This document shows positions 1 through 7,128 of a stretch of 11,444 nt of DNA, in pieces. A program made the translations under genes and the position numbers. The number at the start of each line of letters is the position of its first letter. Within the stretch, counting starts at the first letter, position 1. This stretch comes from CAJBVG01 sp044376465 (GTDB lineage: Bacteria; Bacteroidota; Bacteroidia; Sphingobacteriales; Sphingobacteriaceae): the NCBI GenBank assembly GCA_044376465.1, contig JBILKW010000063.1, forward strand, positions 1 to 11,444. The letters run 5' to 3'. The notes beneath the pieces are model-generated. The model was not told the DNA's origin. It saw only the letters and a list, made by a program, of their open reading frames with translations, and did no database searches.

Positions 1-790
1 TTTGGGTATCATGTACTCTACCTGGAAAAGCAAATACATCTCGGTTGTATGAATTTGCCATATCGGCTGTAATCAAAGCTCCACCTTGTTCTCGGGCTTC
101 CACAACAACCACAGCATCACTCATCCCTGCAATTATTCTATTGCGGGCAGGAAAATTTTCTCTATCAGGCTTTACTTCACTATGGAACTCCGTTAGTAAT
201 GCACCTTGATCAATAATATCCATAGCAATTTGCTTATGCGAGCTTGGGTAAATTCTATCTAAACCATGCCCAACTACAGCTACCGTTTGTAAGCCCGCAT
301 ACAATGCTTCCTTGTGCGCACAAATATCGATGCCATATGCCAAACCACTAATGATTAAAGGATTGTATGCTTTTATTTCTTGTATAAATTCTTTGCAAAT
401 TCCCCTTCCATAATCAGTAGCCATGCGCGACCCTACAATGGCAATTACATGTTTCGAATCTAAGTTTGTATTTCCTTTTACATATAATAATACTGGTGAA
501 TCCGAACATCTTTTTAACCTACTTGGATATAATTCGCTGTTGATAGCATAAATATTAATGCTGTGTTTCTCTACGAACTTAAGTTCTTGTTTGGCTCTTT
601 CTAATAAATTATTTTGCTTTATTTCTTTCGCAGTTCCAGGCCCTACCCCTGCCACCCGCATCAGTTTAGATTCCGAACTCTGTAGTACTTGTTCCGCAGA
701 TCCTATGTTTTTAATTAATTCTTTCGCCGTTACCGGACCCACATGTGGAGTCATACTCAACGCAATAAAATTCAATAACTCTTTCTCCAT
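1..790 (-). CDS. dprA: DNA-processing protein DprA (Smf), C-terminus cut off by the window edge
   Basis: DprA binds incoming single-stranded DNA in the cytoplasm and loads RecA during natural transformation. The visible 263 residues start at ATG 790, the first ATG after an in-frame stop. An N-terminal helix-hairpin-helix lies near residues 44-57 (VAGVGPGTAKEIKQ). The Rossmann-like DprA domain follows: IVGSR at 118-122, SGLAYGID at 148-155, GLDRIYP at 176-182, the signature FPARNRIIAGMS at 213-224, and EQGGALITADMA at 234-245. These motifs are hallmarks of the family. Full DprA proteins are usually about 360-370 residues, so roughly the last 100 residues, which often include a winged-helix domain, lie outside the window. 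The gene follows rsmG on the same strand with a 70-bp gap, so the two may be co-transcribed. The family call is firm; whether the organism is competent cannot be judged here. Confidence 0.95.
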   Translation of the reverse strand, partial: MEKELLNFIALSMTPHVGPVTAKELIKNIGSAEQVLQSSESKLMRVAGVGPGTAKEIKQNNLLERAKQELKFVEKHSINIYAINSELYPSRLKRCSDSPVLLYVKGNTNLDSKHVIAIVGSRMATDYGRGICKEFIQEIKAYNPLIISGLAYGIDICAHKEALYAGLQTVAVVGHGLDRIYPSSHKQIAMDIIDQGALLTEFHSEVKPDRENFPARNRIIAGMSDAVVVVEAREQGGALITADMANSYNRDVFAFPGRVHDTQ

Positions 791-824
791 ACGGAAAATT
801 AAATGATTGAATGCGTTTACTCAA

Positions 825-838
825 CTGCATATATGCAG
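825..838. repeat. 14-bp perfect palindrome upstream of dprA
   Basis: CTGCATATATGCAG is its own reverse complement. It lies 34 bp upstream of the dprA ATG, in the 70-bp rsmG-dprA gap. A two-fold symmetric site here could bind a dimeric regulator, but no promoter consensus is visible beside it, so a regulatory role is only a suggestion. Confidence 0.35.
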
Positions 839-860
839 GTTCTTTTATCAGCAGAATATA

Positions 861-1487
861 TTATGAAAATATTGGCAGATAAATTACACCTTTTGTATCG
901 AAGAATTCTTCTTTAAAATAATGGGCAAGAGCGAACAATTGATAAGGTTTGTGTAACTCATCAAACTCTTCGGTAAGGTCGATCCCTTTCAAATAAAGTA
1001 TTCCATTATCCAGTCTATTTTGCTGCTTTTTACTGAATTTTTGATGTACCCAAGGGTAAAAATTAATCAACCTAGTTACCGCACGAGATACTACAAAGTC
1101 GAATTTCTCCTTTACATCCTCTGCTCTACAATGTGCTGATCTAACGTTTTTCAAACCCAATGCAGCTGAAACTTCTTGTACTACTTTTATTTTTTTACCA
1201 ATAGAGTCTATTAAATAAAAATCAGTTTCAGGAAATAATATTGCTAAAGGAATACCAGGAAATCCACCACCTGTACCTACATCCAACACCCTGGTTCCTG
1301 GTGTAAATTCGATTACTTTTGCAATGCCTAAAGAATGTAAGACGTGTCGCTCATAAAAATGCTGCATGTCTTTTCTAGAAATAACATTTATTTTTTCATT
1401 CCATTCTGTATATAATTTTGCCAACATATCTAACTGTTGGAGTTGTGTTCCCGTTAAGTTTGGGAAGTATTTTTTTATAATTTCCAC
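861..1487 (-). CDS. rsmG: 16S rRNA (guanine527-N7)-methyltransferase RsmG (GidB)
   Basis: RsmG uses S-adenosylmethionine to methylate N7 of G527 in 16S rRNA of the small ribosomal subunit. The 208 residues match the usual family length. NVISRKD (34-40) and ERHVLHSL (46-53) form the N-terminal signature. The SAM-binding motif VLDVGTGGGFPGIPLA is at 67-82, DSIGKKIKVV at 94-103, and SRAVT at 134-138. The start is GTG at 1487, chosen because it gives the usual MEII-KYFPNLT-like N-terminus; no in-frame ATG lies near it. An AGGAAAA stretch about 10 bases upstream could serve as ribosome binding site. The gene sits between a membrane glycosyltransferase (83-bp gap) and dprA (70-bp gap), all on the minus strand. 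Loss of RsmG is known to give low-level streptomycin resistance in other bacteria. Confidence 0.96.
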   Translation of the reverse strand: MEIIKKYFPNLTGTQLQQLDMLAKLYTEWNEKINVISRKDMQHFYERHVLHSLGIAKVIEFTPGTRVLDVGTGGGFPGIPLAILFPETDFYLIDSIGKKIKVVQEVSAALGLKNVRSAHCRAEDVKEKFDFVVSRAVTRLINFYPWVHQKFSKKQQNRLDNGILYLKGIDLTEEFDELHKPYQLFALAHYFKEEFFDTKGVIYLPIFS

Positions 1488-1570
1488 TATAGTTTTCTTT
1501 TCCTTTTTTAATGGTGATGTATGCTAAAATGAATACCCTAGATAATGATACTTTTGATAATAATTGGAAC

Positions 1571-2701
1571 TTACTTCCATTTTTGGGGTTTAAGAAATAA
1601 TGAAATAAATGACCAAATTGGTATAATCAAAAAATAGGCAATTTCTAGAATAGGATAAAACGGAAACAAATCTTTGAGTCCTAATTTTTTCATTGCAGTA
1701 TAATAAAAAACTCCCGACAACAGTAGTCTGGCCATTAAAAATCCTATAGATATTTCTAAAGGCAGTTGAACTATAAAACTAAGCAACAAACTCAACCAAA
1801 AAAATAATGCAGTGCTAGACAGAAGAGTTAAATTCACTTTATCTCGGGTTTTATATTCTTTTGCATCCGGCAAATGCCTTAATTTCTGCAAAAAATAATC
1901 AGACCAATTAGTTTTAGATGGAGTATATACAAAGCTGTTAGGTTCTATGCATACAGAAACATTTGATTTAGTAGCTGTTGCATTCACAAACAAATCATCA
2001 TCGCCAGAAATCAAGTGCATATGTGCTGCAAAACCTTTATTCTTAAAAAACAATGTTTTTGTATATGCTAAATTTCTACCTACACCCATATATGTTTGTT
2101 TTCTGATTGAAAACGATAGGTACTGCAGGGCTGTGAAAAAAGTTTCAAACCTAGAAAAAGCATTTAACAAGGTATTAGTTTTAATATAAGGAGAATACCC
2201 TAATACAATTTCTGTACCTTCCGTAAATCCAGCTTGTATTAAACTAATCCATTCTTTTGAAACCGCCATACAATCTGCATCCGTAAATATTAAATGTTCA
2301 TGTTTGGCTGCCTTGATCCCTAATGTTAAGGCGAATTTTTTTCCATGTTTATATTTGTCGACCTCTTCTAAATCCACCACTTTTAAATGTTTATATCGAG
2401 TTTGATACCCTTTTAAAACATCTGCAGAATTATCATAGGAACAATCGTTTACCACAATCACCTCGTAATCTGAGTAATCTTGCGTTAAAATACTTTCTAA
2501 AAACTCTTGTAAATTATCCGACTCGTTTCTTGCTGCGATAATTACAGAAATGGGTATTTTTTTAGTTGAGCGCTTGCTAGGCTTTTTATAAAAAGAAATC
2601 GCCGAAAAGTAACGCAAGTGATAGTAAACCTGTACGATAAAAAACAACGATAAAATTCCGATTAATATTTCAATATGGCTTAATTCTGCATCTAATAACA
2701 T
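1571..2701 (-). CDS. Membrane-anchored family 2 glycosyltransferase
   Basis: This 376-residue protein is a GT-A fold glycosyltransferase held in the inner membrane, probably adding a sugar to a lipid or polysaccharide on the cytoplasmic face. One hydrophobic segment at about 10-28 precedes the catalytic domain. The domain begins with PISVIIAARNES (50-61) and EVIVVNDCSYD (80-90). The metal/nucleotide-sugar DAD motif is at 141-143. SGDDDLF (232-238) matches the usual acceptor/catalytic ED-type position, and QKLRH (272-276) resembles the QxxRW motif of processive enzymes but lacks the Trp. Hydrophobic segments at about 291-312, 316-335 and 349-370 form a C-terminal membrane part. The substrate cannot be told from sequence. 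The start is ATG 2701; the gene diverges from tgt and heads a minus-strand run with rsmG and dprA. It is an ordinary Bacteroidetes-type GT2 rather than a recognised named enzyme. Confidence 0.88.
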   Translation of the reverse strand: MLLDAELSHIEILIGILSLFFIVQVYYHLRYFSAISFYKKPSKRSTKKIPISVIIAARNESDNLQEFLESILTQDYSDYEVIVVNDCSYDNSADVLKGYQTRYKHLKVVDLEEVDKYKHGKKFALTLGIKAAKHEHLIFTDADCMAVSKEWISLIQAGFTEGTEIVLGYSPYIKTNTLLNAFSRFETFFTALQYLSFSIRKQTYMGVGRNLAYTKTLFFKNKGFAAHMHLISGDDDLFVNATATKSNVSVCIEPNSFVYTPSKTNWSDYFLQKLRHLPDAKEYKTRDKVNLTLLSSTALFFWLSLLLSFIVQLPLEISIGFLMARLLLSGVFYYTAMKKLGLKDLFPFYPILEIAYFLIIPIWSFISLFLKPQKWK

Positions 2702-2746
2702 CTTGCTAAACTATTACAATTAATTAATTTAAGCTAACAGAATTAA

Positions 2747-2754
2747 CAAAATTA
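2747..2754 (-). promoter_or_regulatory. Candidate -7 element for the glycosyltransferase gene
   Basis: Read on the minus strand this is TAATTTTG, a full match to the Bacteroidetes -7 consensus TAnnTTTG, 45 bases upstream of the glycosyltransferase ATG. No well-spaced -33 TTTG is visible: the nearest TTTG is only about 11 bases away. The site is therefore plausible but incomplete. Confidence 0.4.
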
Positions 2755-2781
2755 TTAAGTTCTTGCAAAGCATGCTATTTA

Positions 2782-2810
2782 TTTGGTTGTATGTATTTAT
2801 TATATCTTTG
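2782..2810 (+). promoter_or_regulatory. Bacteroidetes-type promoter of tgt, ending just before the start codon
   Basis: TTTG (2782-2785) and TATCTTTG (2803-2810) are separated by 17 bases and match the -33 and TAnnTTTG -7 elements of Bacteroidetes housekeeping promoters. In that class transcription begins only a few bases after the -7 box. The tgt ATG begins 7 bases after the last G, so the transcript would have almost no 5' leader. The promoter would drive tgt and probably the downstream permease and transporter genes. Confidence 0.6.
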
Positions 2811-2816
2811 TGCACA

Positions 2817-3947
2817 ATGAAATTTACATTAAAGACTACGGATAAAGATTCGAGGGCACGTGCAGGACTCATAGAAACCGCACATGGAACGATAGAAACC
2901 CCAATATTTATGCCAGTTGGCACAGCTGGTACAGTAAAAGGCGTACACCAGCGCGAACTAAAAAACGACATTGAAGCACAAATTATATTAGGTAATACTT
3001 ACCATCTTTTTTTGCGCCCCGGTTTAGATACCATTGAAGCTGCCGGTGGATTACATAAATTTAATAACTGGGACTTGCCAATACTAACAGATAGTGGAGG
3101 TTACCAAGTATATTCTTTATCTGGTGTTCGAAAAATAAAGGAAGAAGGGGTTACATTTCGTTCTCATATTGATGGTTCTAAACACTTGTTTACACCAGAA
3201 AATGTAATGGATATACAGCGCATTATTGGTGCCGATATAATTATGGCATTTGATGAATGTACACCGTATCCTTGCGATTATAAGTATGCGAAACGCTCTA
3301 TGGAGATGACCCACAGATGGCTAAAACGATGTTGCGAACGGTTTGATTCTACCGAACCGAAATATGGTTTCGACCAAACCTTGTTCCCTATAGTACAAGG
3401 CAGTACATATAAAGATTTACGAAAGCAATCTGCAGAAGTAATTGCCACTTTCGAACGCGAAGGGAATGCCATTGGAGGACTTTCTGTAGGTGAACCTGCA
3501 GAAGAAATGTATGAAATGACGGAAATCGTTACCAATATATTACCCCTAGATAAACCTCGTTACTTAATGGGTGTTGGTACTCCAATTAATCTATTAGAAT
3601 GTATTGCTTTAGGTATAGATATGTTTGACTGTGTAATGCCAACACGTAATGCACGTAATGGCATGTTGTTCACATCCGAAGGCATCATCAATATAAAAAA
3701 TGAAAAATGGAAGAACGATTTTACTGCCGTAGACCCTAATAGCGACTTGTTTTCTGACTGTAGTTATTCTAAAGCTTACTTACGTCATTTAATCATTTCT
3801 AAAGAAATTTTAGGTGCTCAAATTGCTACTTTACACAATTTGCATTTTTATTTATGGCTTGTTAAAGAGGCACGTAAGCATATTATTGAGGGCGATTTTT
3901 ACTCTTGGAAAAACAGTATGGTTAAAAAATTAGCACATCGTTTATAA
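2817..3947 (+). CDS. tgt: Queuine/preQ1 tRNA-guanine transglycosylase (Tgt), zinc cysteines replaced
   Basis: Tgt swaps guanine-34 for preQ1 in tRNAs with a GUN anticodon (Asp, Asn, His, Tyr), a step in queuosine synthesis in the cytoplasm. The ATG at 2817 gives 376 residues beginning MKFTLKTTDKDSRAR, the usual N-terminus and length. A TTG at 2763 would add 18 hydrophobic residues and cover the promoter, so it was rejected. TDSGGYQVYSL (91-101, D92), AFDECTPYP (144-152, D146), PIVQGS (191-196) and MFDCVMPTRNARNG (269-282, nucleophile D271) are all present. Against the Zymomonas numbering (C318, C320, C323, H349) the zinc ligands fall at S309, L311, D314 and H340: only the histidine remains, with one Cys at 315, a position off. 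The rest of the fold looks intact, so the enzyme is probably active. The permease gene follows after 21 bp. Confidence 0.96.
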   Translation: MKFTLKTTDKDSRARAGLIETAHGTIETPIFMPVGTAGTVKGVHQRELKNDIEAQIILGNTYHLFLRPGLDTIEAAGGLHKFNNWDLPILTDSGGYQVYSLSGVRKIKEEGVTFRSHIDGSKHLFTPENVMDIQRIIGADIIMAFDECTPYPCDYKYAKRSMEMTHRWLKRCCERFDSTEPKYGFDQTLFPIVQGSTYKDLRKQSAEVIATFEREGNAIGGLSVGEPAEEMYEMTEIVTNILPLDKPRYLMGVGTPINLLECIALGIDMFDCVMPTRNARNGMLFTSEGIINIKNEKWKNDFTAVDPNSDLFSDCSYSKAYLRHLIISKEILGAQIATLHNLHFYLWLVKEARKHIIEGDFYSWKNSMVKKLAHRL

Positions 3948-3968
3948 TTACATTCTTATATTTATACC

Positions 3969-5060
3969 GTGCGTAAACTAAAGCTGCAAATAATAGATTG
4001 GTATATTATAAAGAAGTTTCTAGGAACTTTTGTATTTACACTCGCCATTTTTATTGCCATAGCTGTAATTTTCGATATCTCCGAAAAAGTAGATGATTTT
4101 TTACGTACACAAACACCCATCAAAAAAATTATTTTCGAATACTACCTTAATTTTATTCCCTATTACGTTGGATTGTTAAGCCCGCTGCTCATTTTTATTG
4201 CTGCCATTTTATTTACAGCTCGAATGGCAAATAACACAGAAATTGTAGCTATATTGAGTGGAGGTGTGAGCTTTCCACGCTTACTTTACCCGTATTTAGT
4301 TACTTCTTTATTCCTTTCTATCTTAAGTTTTTTCTTTAATTCTTATACCATTCCGAACTCCAATAAAGTTAGAATAGAGTTCGAAAACACTTATATTAAT
4401 AATAGGTATGTGTACAAAGAACGGAATATACACATGCAACTCGATGATTCAACGTATGCCTATTTAGAAAGTTATAATAACCAAGAAGATGTTGGCTATC
4501 GATTCTCATTAGAAAAATTTAGAGGTAAAGACTTGTATTACAAGCTAATGTCCGATCAAATAAAGTGGGATACTGCCAAAAAGAGTTGGATAATAGTGGG
4601 TTATTCAATTAAGCACATAAAAGGATTGAGTGAGCATTTAGAGCGAGGCGAACGAAAAGATACTGTATTGGCGATGAGTCCAATTGATTTTGAAAGAAAA
4701 GATAATAGCATCGGTTCTTTAACCACACCAGAATTAAAAGAGTACATAATTAAGGAACGAAAACGAGGTGCAAGCGGTATTGAGGCCTATGAAGTGGAAT
4801 ATTATAAGCGTTTTGCTATGCCTTTTTCTACCTTTATATTAGTACTTATTGCAGTTTCTTTATGTTCCAGAAAGGTACGAGGGGGTGTTGGTGCACAGTT
4901 GGGAATTGGCATAGGTAGCAGTTTTACCTTTATTATGTTAATGCAATTTACCACTACTTTCGCATTAAAAGGAGGGCTACATCCACTCCTTTCAGTTTGG
5001 ATTCCGAATATAATATTTACCATTTACGCACTATATTTATTAAAAATTGCACCGAAATAA
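3969..5060 (+). CDS. LptF/LptG-family (YjgP/YjgQ) permease, probable LPS export component
   Basis: LptF and LptG form the inner-membrane channel of the Lpt machine that extracts lipopolysaccharide and sends it to the outer membrane, powered by LptB. The 363 residues show the family layout: membrane segments at about 18-36, 63-83 and 104-124, a periplasmic domain from about 125 to 275, and membrane segments at about 284-299, 309-330 and 340-359. Family signatures are RMANNTEIVAILSGGVSF (85-102) and YTIPNSNKVRIEFE (126-139). The start is GTG 3969, 21 bases after the tgt stop, giving the typical short cytoplasmic N-terminus. The tail overlaps the EamA transporter start by 14 bases, so tgt, this gene and the transporter look like one operon. 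Whether it is the LptF or the LptG ortholog cannot be decided from sequence alone. Confidence 0.9.
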   Translation: MRKLKLQIIDWYIIKKFLGTFVFTLAIFIAIAVIFDISEKVDDFLRTQTPIKKIIFEYYLNFIPYYVGLLSPLLIFIAAILFTARMANNTEIVAILSGGVSFPRLLYPYLVTSLFLSILSFFFNSYTIPNSNKVRIEFENTYINNRYVYKERNIHMQLDDSTYAYLESYNNQEDVGYRFSLEKFRGKDLYYKLMSDQIKWDTAKKSWIIVGYSIKHIKGLSEHLERGERKDTVLAMSPIDFERKDNSIGSLTTPELKEYIIKERKRGASGIEAYEVEYYKRFAMPFSTFILVLIAVSLCSRKVRGGVGAQLGIGIGSSFTFIMLMQFTTTFALKGGLHPLLSVWIPNIIFTIYALYLLKIAPK

Positions 5061-5943
5061 GAACCTTATATTATTACATATTACGGTATTTATATGGGGT
5101 TTTACCGCCATATTTGGAGCCTTAATTAGCGTTTCTGCCTACGAATTAGTATGGTACAGAATGCTAATTGCGAGCATTAGTTTGTTTATTTACGAATATG
5201 TATGGAATAAATATCGTCCTCAATTAAGCTTTAAAAAACAACTAATATTACTCGGAATTGGGGGAATTGTAGCCTTACATTGGTTCTTTTTTTACCATTC
5301 GATTAAAACTTCTACCATTTCTGTAGCCCTGGTATGCCTCTCATCAACAGCATTATTTACCAGTTTTTTGAGTCCAGTCTTTAACAAAAAATCAAAAATT
5401 TCGATCGTAGATCTAATCATCGGATCGGTAATAATTGTAGGTATTGCCTTCATTTTCTCCTTCGAAACCCAATATACAGAAGGCATTATTTACGGATTAA
5501 TAGCCTCTCTATGTGCCGCTATTTTTACTATTTTTAATGAAATTGAAGTAAAAGATTTGCCTGCTAGCACGATTGGCTTGTATGAAATGTTCGGTGGATT
5601 TTTACTTTTAAGCCTTTATTTGGGCTTTACAAATAGCCAAAATCAATACCAATTAGCCATTTCTAGTTCCGATTTTTGGTATTTAATGCTGCTCGGAACC
5701 GTTTGTACAGCACTTGCTTATGTTACCGGGGTAGCTGTAATGAAAGAACTTTCTGCCTATACCGTTGTTCTAACTACGAACCTAGAGCCTGTTTATGGCA
5801 TCGTTTTAGCGGTACTTATCTTCGGAAAACGCGAATTAATGACTGCCGGATTCTACCAAGGAGCCGCTATTATTCTGCTTGCAGTGTTTGCTTATCCTTT
5901 TGTGAAGAGCCATTTTAATAGGGAACCTAATACTAAGAATTGA
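5047..5943 (+). CDS. EamA/DMT-superfamily transporter
   Basis: This is a 298-residue inner-membrane protein of the drug/metabolite transporter superfamily, built of two EamA repeats of about five helices each. ITVFIWGFTAIFG (12-24) opens the first repeat, LSSTALFTSFLSPVF (98-112) closes it, and the end-of-repeat signature NLEPVYGIVLAVLIFGK (245-261) closes the second. Members export amino acids, sugars or other small molecules; the substrate is not predictable. The start is taken as TTG 5047 because an in-frame stop (5041-5043) lies just upstream and the next ATG would remove the first helix. It overlaps the permease stop by 14 bases, which suggests translational coupling. The last residues (NTKN) and the stop codon are encoded by the first units of a 7-bp repeat array that continues into the gap. 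Confidence 0.9.
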   Translation: MHRNKNLILLHITVFIWGFTAIFGALISVSAYELVWYRMLIASISLFIYEYVWNKYRPQLSFKKQLILLGIGGIVALHWFFFYHSIKTSTISVALVCLSSTALFTSFLSPVFNKKSKISIVDLIIGSVIIVGIAFIFSFETQYTEGIIYGLIASLCAAIFTIFNEIEVKDLPASTIGLYEMFGGFLLLSLYLGFTNSQNQYQLAISSSDFWYLMLLGTVCTALAYVTGVAVMKELSAYTVVLTTNLEPVYGIVLAVLIFGKRELMTAGFYQGAAIILLAVFAYPFVKSHFNREPNTKN

Positions 5944-6024
5944 AAATTGAGAATTAAGTATTAAGTTTTAAGAACTAGGTAAGTTTCTTAATACTTAATT
6001 CTTAATTCTTAATACACAATACTA
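5934..6024 (+). repeat. 7-bp-period array, two facing halves (TAAGxxx / xxxxCTT)
   Basis: Thirteen consecutive 7-mers stay in phase. Units taagaat, tgaaaat, tgagaat, taagtat, taagttt and taagaac (5934-5975) are followed by two connecting units. The inverted type aatactt, aattctt, aattctt, aatacac, aatacta then fills 5990-6024. The two halves form a 16-bp perfect inverted repeat, 5950-5965 with 5987-6002, around a 21-base loop. The array starts inside the 3' end of the transporter gene and ends 10 bases before the esterase ATG. There is no U-tract, so it is not an ordinary terminator. Confidence 0.8.
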
Positions 6025-6034
6025 AAAACAAATC

Positions 6035-6679
6035 ATGCTCCAATCCACCTTCCGCACCCCTCGTACTGCCCACTATTACAGTACCGAAATTGGCCCTTCA
6101 GAGCCCGAAAATGTATGGATATTATTCCACGGTTATGGGCAAAGTGCTATGCATTTTCTGAATAATTTTAAAGACTTTAACCCTCAAAACAGCCTATTAA
6201 TAGCTCCAGAAGGGCTCTCAAAATTCTATTTAAAAGGGGTCGATGGAAGGGTGGGGGCTAGCTGGATGACCAGAGAAAATCGTGAAGATGAGATACAAGA
6301 TCAGCTGCAATTAGTGGACCATTTACTGGCCAAAATAGACCCAGATTCGAGGCTTAAAATTAACCTGTTTGGCTTCTCACAAGGAGCTGCTGTGGCATGC
6401 CGATGGTACCAATATACCGATCGGAAAGTAGACAACTTGGTCATTTGGGGCGCCGGGCTGCCTATTGAAACGGATGCCACAATGGCAATTAAATATGCAT
6501 CTTGTAATACTGTATTTATATTGGGTGATGAGGACGAGTTCATAAAAGAGGAACAATTAACTCAATATTATCAGAGCCTAAAGGACCTTCAATTTAGACA
6601 CAATGTCATAACATACAAAGGGGGGCACAGACTTGAAAAAATGGGCTTAAATTTGTTAAAAACACTTCTAAACTATTAA
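6035..6679 (+). CDS. Alpha/beta-hydrolase, phospholipase/carboxylesterase-like
   Basis: This is a 214-residue cytoplasmic hydrolase of the Abhydrolase_2 / YpfH-like esterase group. ILFHGYGQ (29-36) forms the oxyanion-hole region. The nucleophile elbow GFSQGAA is at 113-119 with catalytic S115. The acid is probably D167 in GDEDEF (164-169), and the base is H198 in GGHRLE (196-201). No signal peptide is visible. The likely reaction is hydrolysis of a small ester or thioester; the true substrate is unknown. The start is ATG 6035, downstream of an AT-rich repeat array, with only an A-rich stretch rather than a clear ribosome binding site. The gene stands alone on the plus strand: the transporter ends 91 bases upstream and a 450-base AT-rich gap follows. 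Confidence 0.88.
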   Translation: MLQSTFRTPRTAHYYSTEIGPSEPENVWILFHGYGQSAMHFLNNFKDFNPQNSLLIAPEGLSKFYLKGVDGRVGASWMTRENREDEIQDQLQLVDHLLAKIDPDSRLKINLFGFSQGAAVACRWYQYTDRKVDNLVIWGAGLPIETDATMAIKYASCNTVFILGDEDEFIKEEQLTQYYQSLKDLQFRHNVITYKGGHRLEKMGLNLLKTLLNY

Positions 6680-6870
6680 AAAATTGTAAAAAATAAATTA
6701 TATAAATAACTATAAATCAGTATATTTATACTTAACTTATTAAAGCTTTATAGTAGATATTTCATCTGCCAATACTAAAATTGTTAGTAATAAAATATAT
6801 TTAAAAAAATATATTATTGATAATCAACATTTTATATTAATTTACTTTAACTAATATTAGATGTTAAAAC
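6680..6870. other. Very AT-rich gap with an AT-only stem-loop
   Basis: This stretch is almost entirely A and T and holds no open frame that I can support. It contains a perfect 9-bp stem-loop made only of A and T (6794-6802 with 6807-6815, loop AAAA). No TAnnTTTG promoter, replication-origin box or clear terminator was seen. It may be degenerate sequence or a binding region for an AT-preferring chromosomal protein. Confidence 0.4.
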
Positions 6871-7035
6871 ATTAAAATAATCGACATTTTTACAAGCCTC
6901 CTCACTGCCATAATTACCATTACATTTCTCATAGAATTAGCAGCTAATTTTTATAAAATTTTTAGCGTTCGATTTTCAACATTAGTACTCATAGGATCGA
7001 TTTTCATAGTCGGACTAATTGTCGAATTAATTTAG
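6871..7035 (+). CDS. Possible small two-helix membrane protein, non-ATG start
   Basis: An open frame of 54 codons ends at TAG 7033-7035 and runs back to an in-frame stop just before 6868. It contains no ATG; the best start is ATT 6871, giving IKIIDIFTSLLTAI at the N-terminus. Two hydrophobic stretches, about residues 8-23 and 36-53, are separated by a short polar link with K29 and R34, as in a membrane hairpin. An ATG at 6861 lies one base out of frame (atg tta aaa c att aaa), so a single-base error or frameshift could join it to give a normal ATG-started small protein. I do not recognise the family. Supporting it are the length without stops in AT-rich DNA and the coherent hydrophobic pattern; against it are the missing ATG and the lack of a visible promoter. 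It could also be a remnant. Confidence 0.35.
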   Translation: MKIIDIFTSLLTAIITITFLIELAANFYKIFSVRFSTLVLIGSIFIVGLIVELI

Positions 7036-7128
7036 GCAAAGCCAAAATGTGCAGCCGAACCATTAGAGGCCTAAGCGAGCGAGCTCATTGAGGAAGATGG
7101 GCATTGGTAGAACTAAAACAAAAGAAAC
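7036..7128. other. GC-richer gap between the small frame and ispE; possible worn copy of the GC-rich core element
   Basis: After the AT-rich region the composition shifts to clearly GC-richer sequence. The segment at about 7050-7096 contains GCCGAAC, AAGCGAGCG and ATTGAGG in this order. This resembles GCCCCGAA, CGCGAAGCG and ATTGAGG in the core element at 10845-10899. The match is weak and there are no heptamer arrays at its sides. No gene is seen here. Confidence 0.25.

Noticed and set aside
558..806. Plus-strand open frame over the dprA start
   Set aside because: It is antisense to well-conserved dprA codons and its product has no family character.
2763..2816. Extending tgt upstream to TTG 2763
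   Set aside because: It would add 18 hydrophobic residues not found in the family and would place the start upstream of the clear promoter; MKFTLKTTDKDSRAR from 2817 is the normal N-terminus.
5950..6002. 16-bp inverted repeat as an intrinsic terminator of the tgt operon
   Set aside because: The stem is AU-rich with a 21-base loop and no U-tract; it is better explained as two facing heptamer arrays.
6794..6815. AT-only stem-loop as a terminator for the esterase gene
   Set aside because: The stem has no GC pairs and would be weak, and it lies 115 bases after the stop; such palindromes are expected by chance in DNA this AT-rich.
7045..7110. Minus-strand peptide after ispE (MPIFLNELARLGL-like)
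   Set aside because: It is only 13 codons long with no start signal or family support; more likely part of a repeat remnant.
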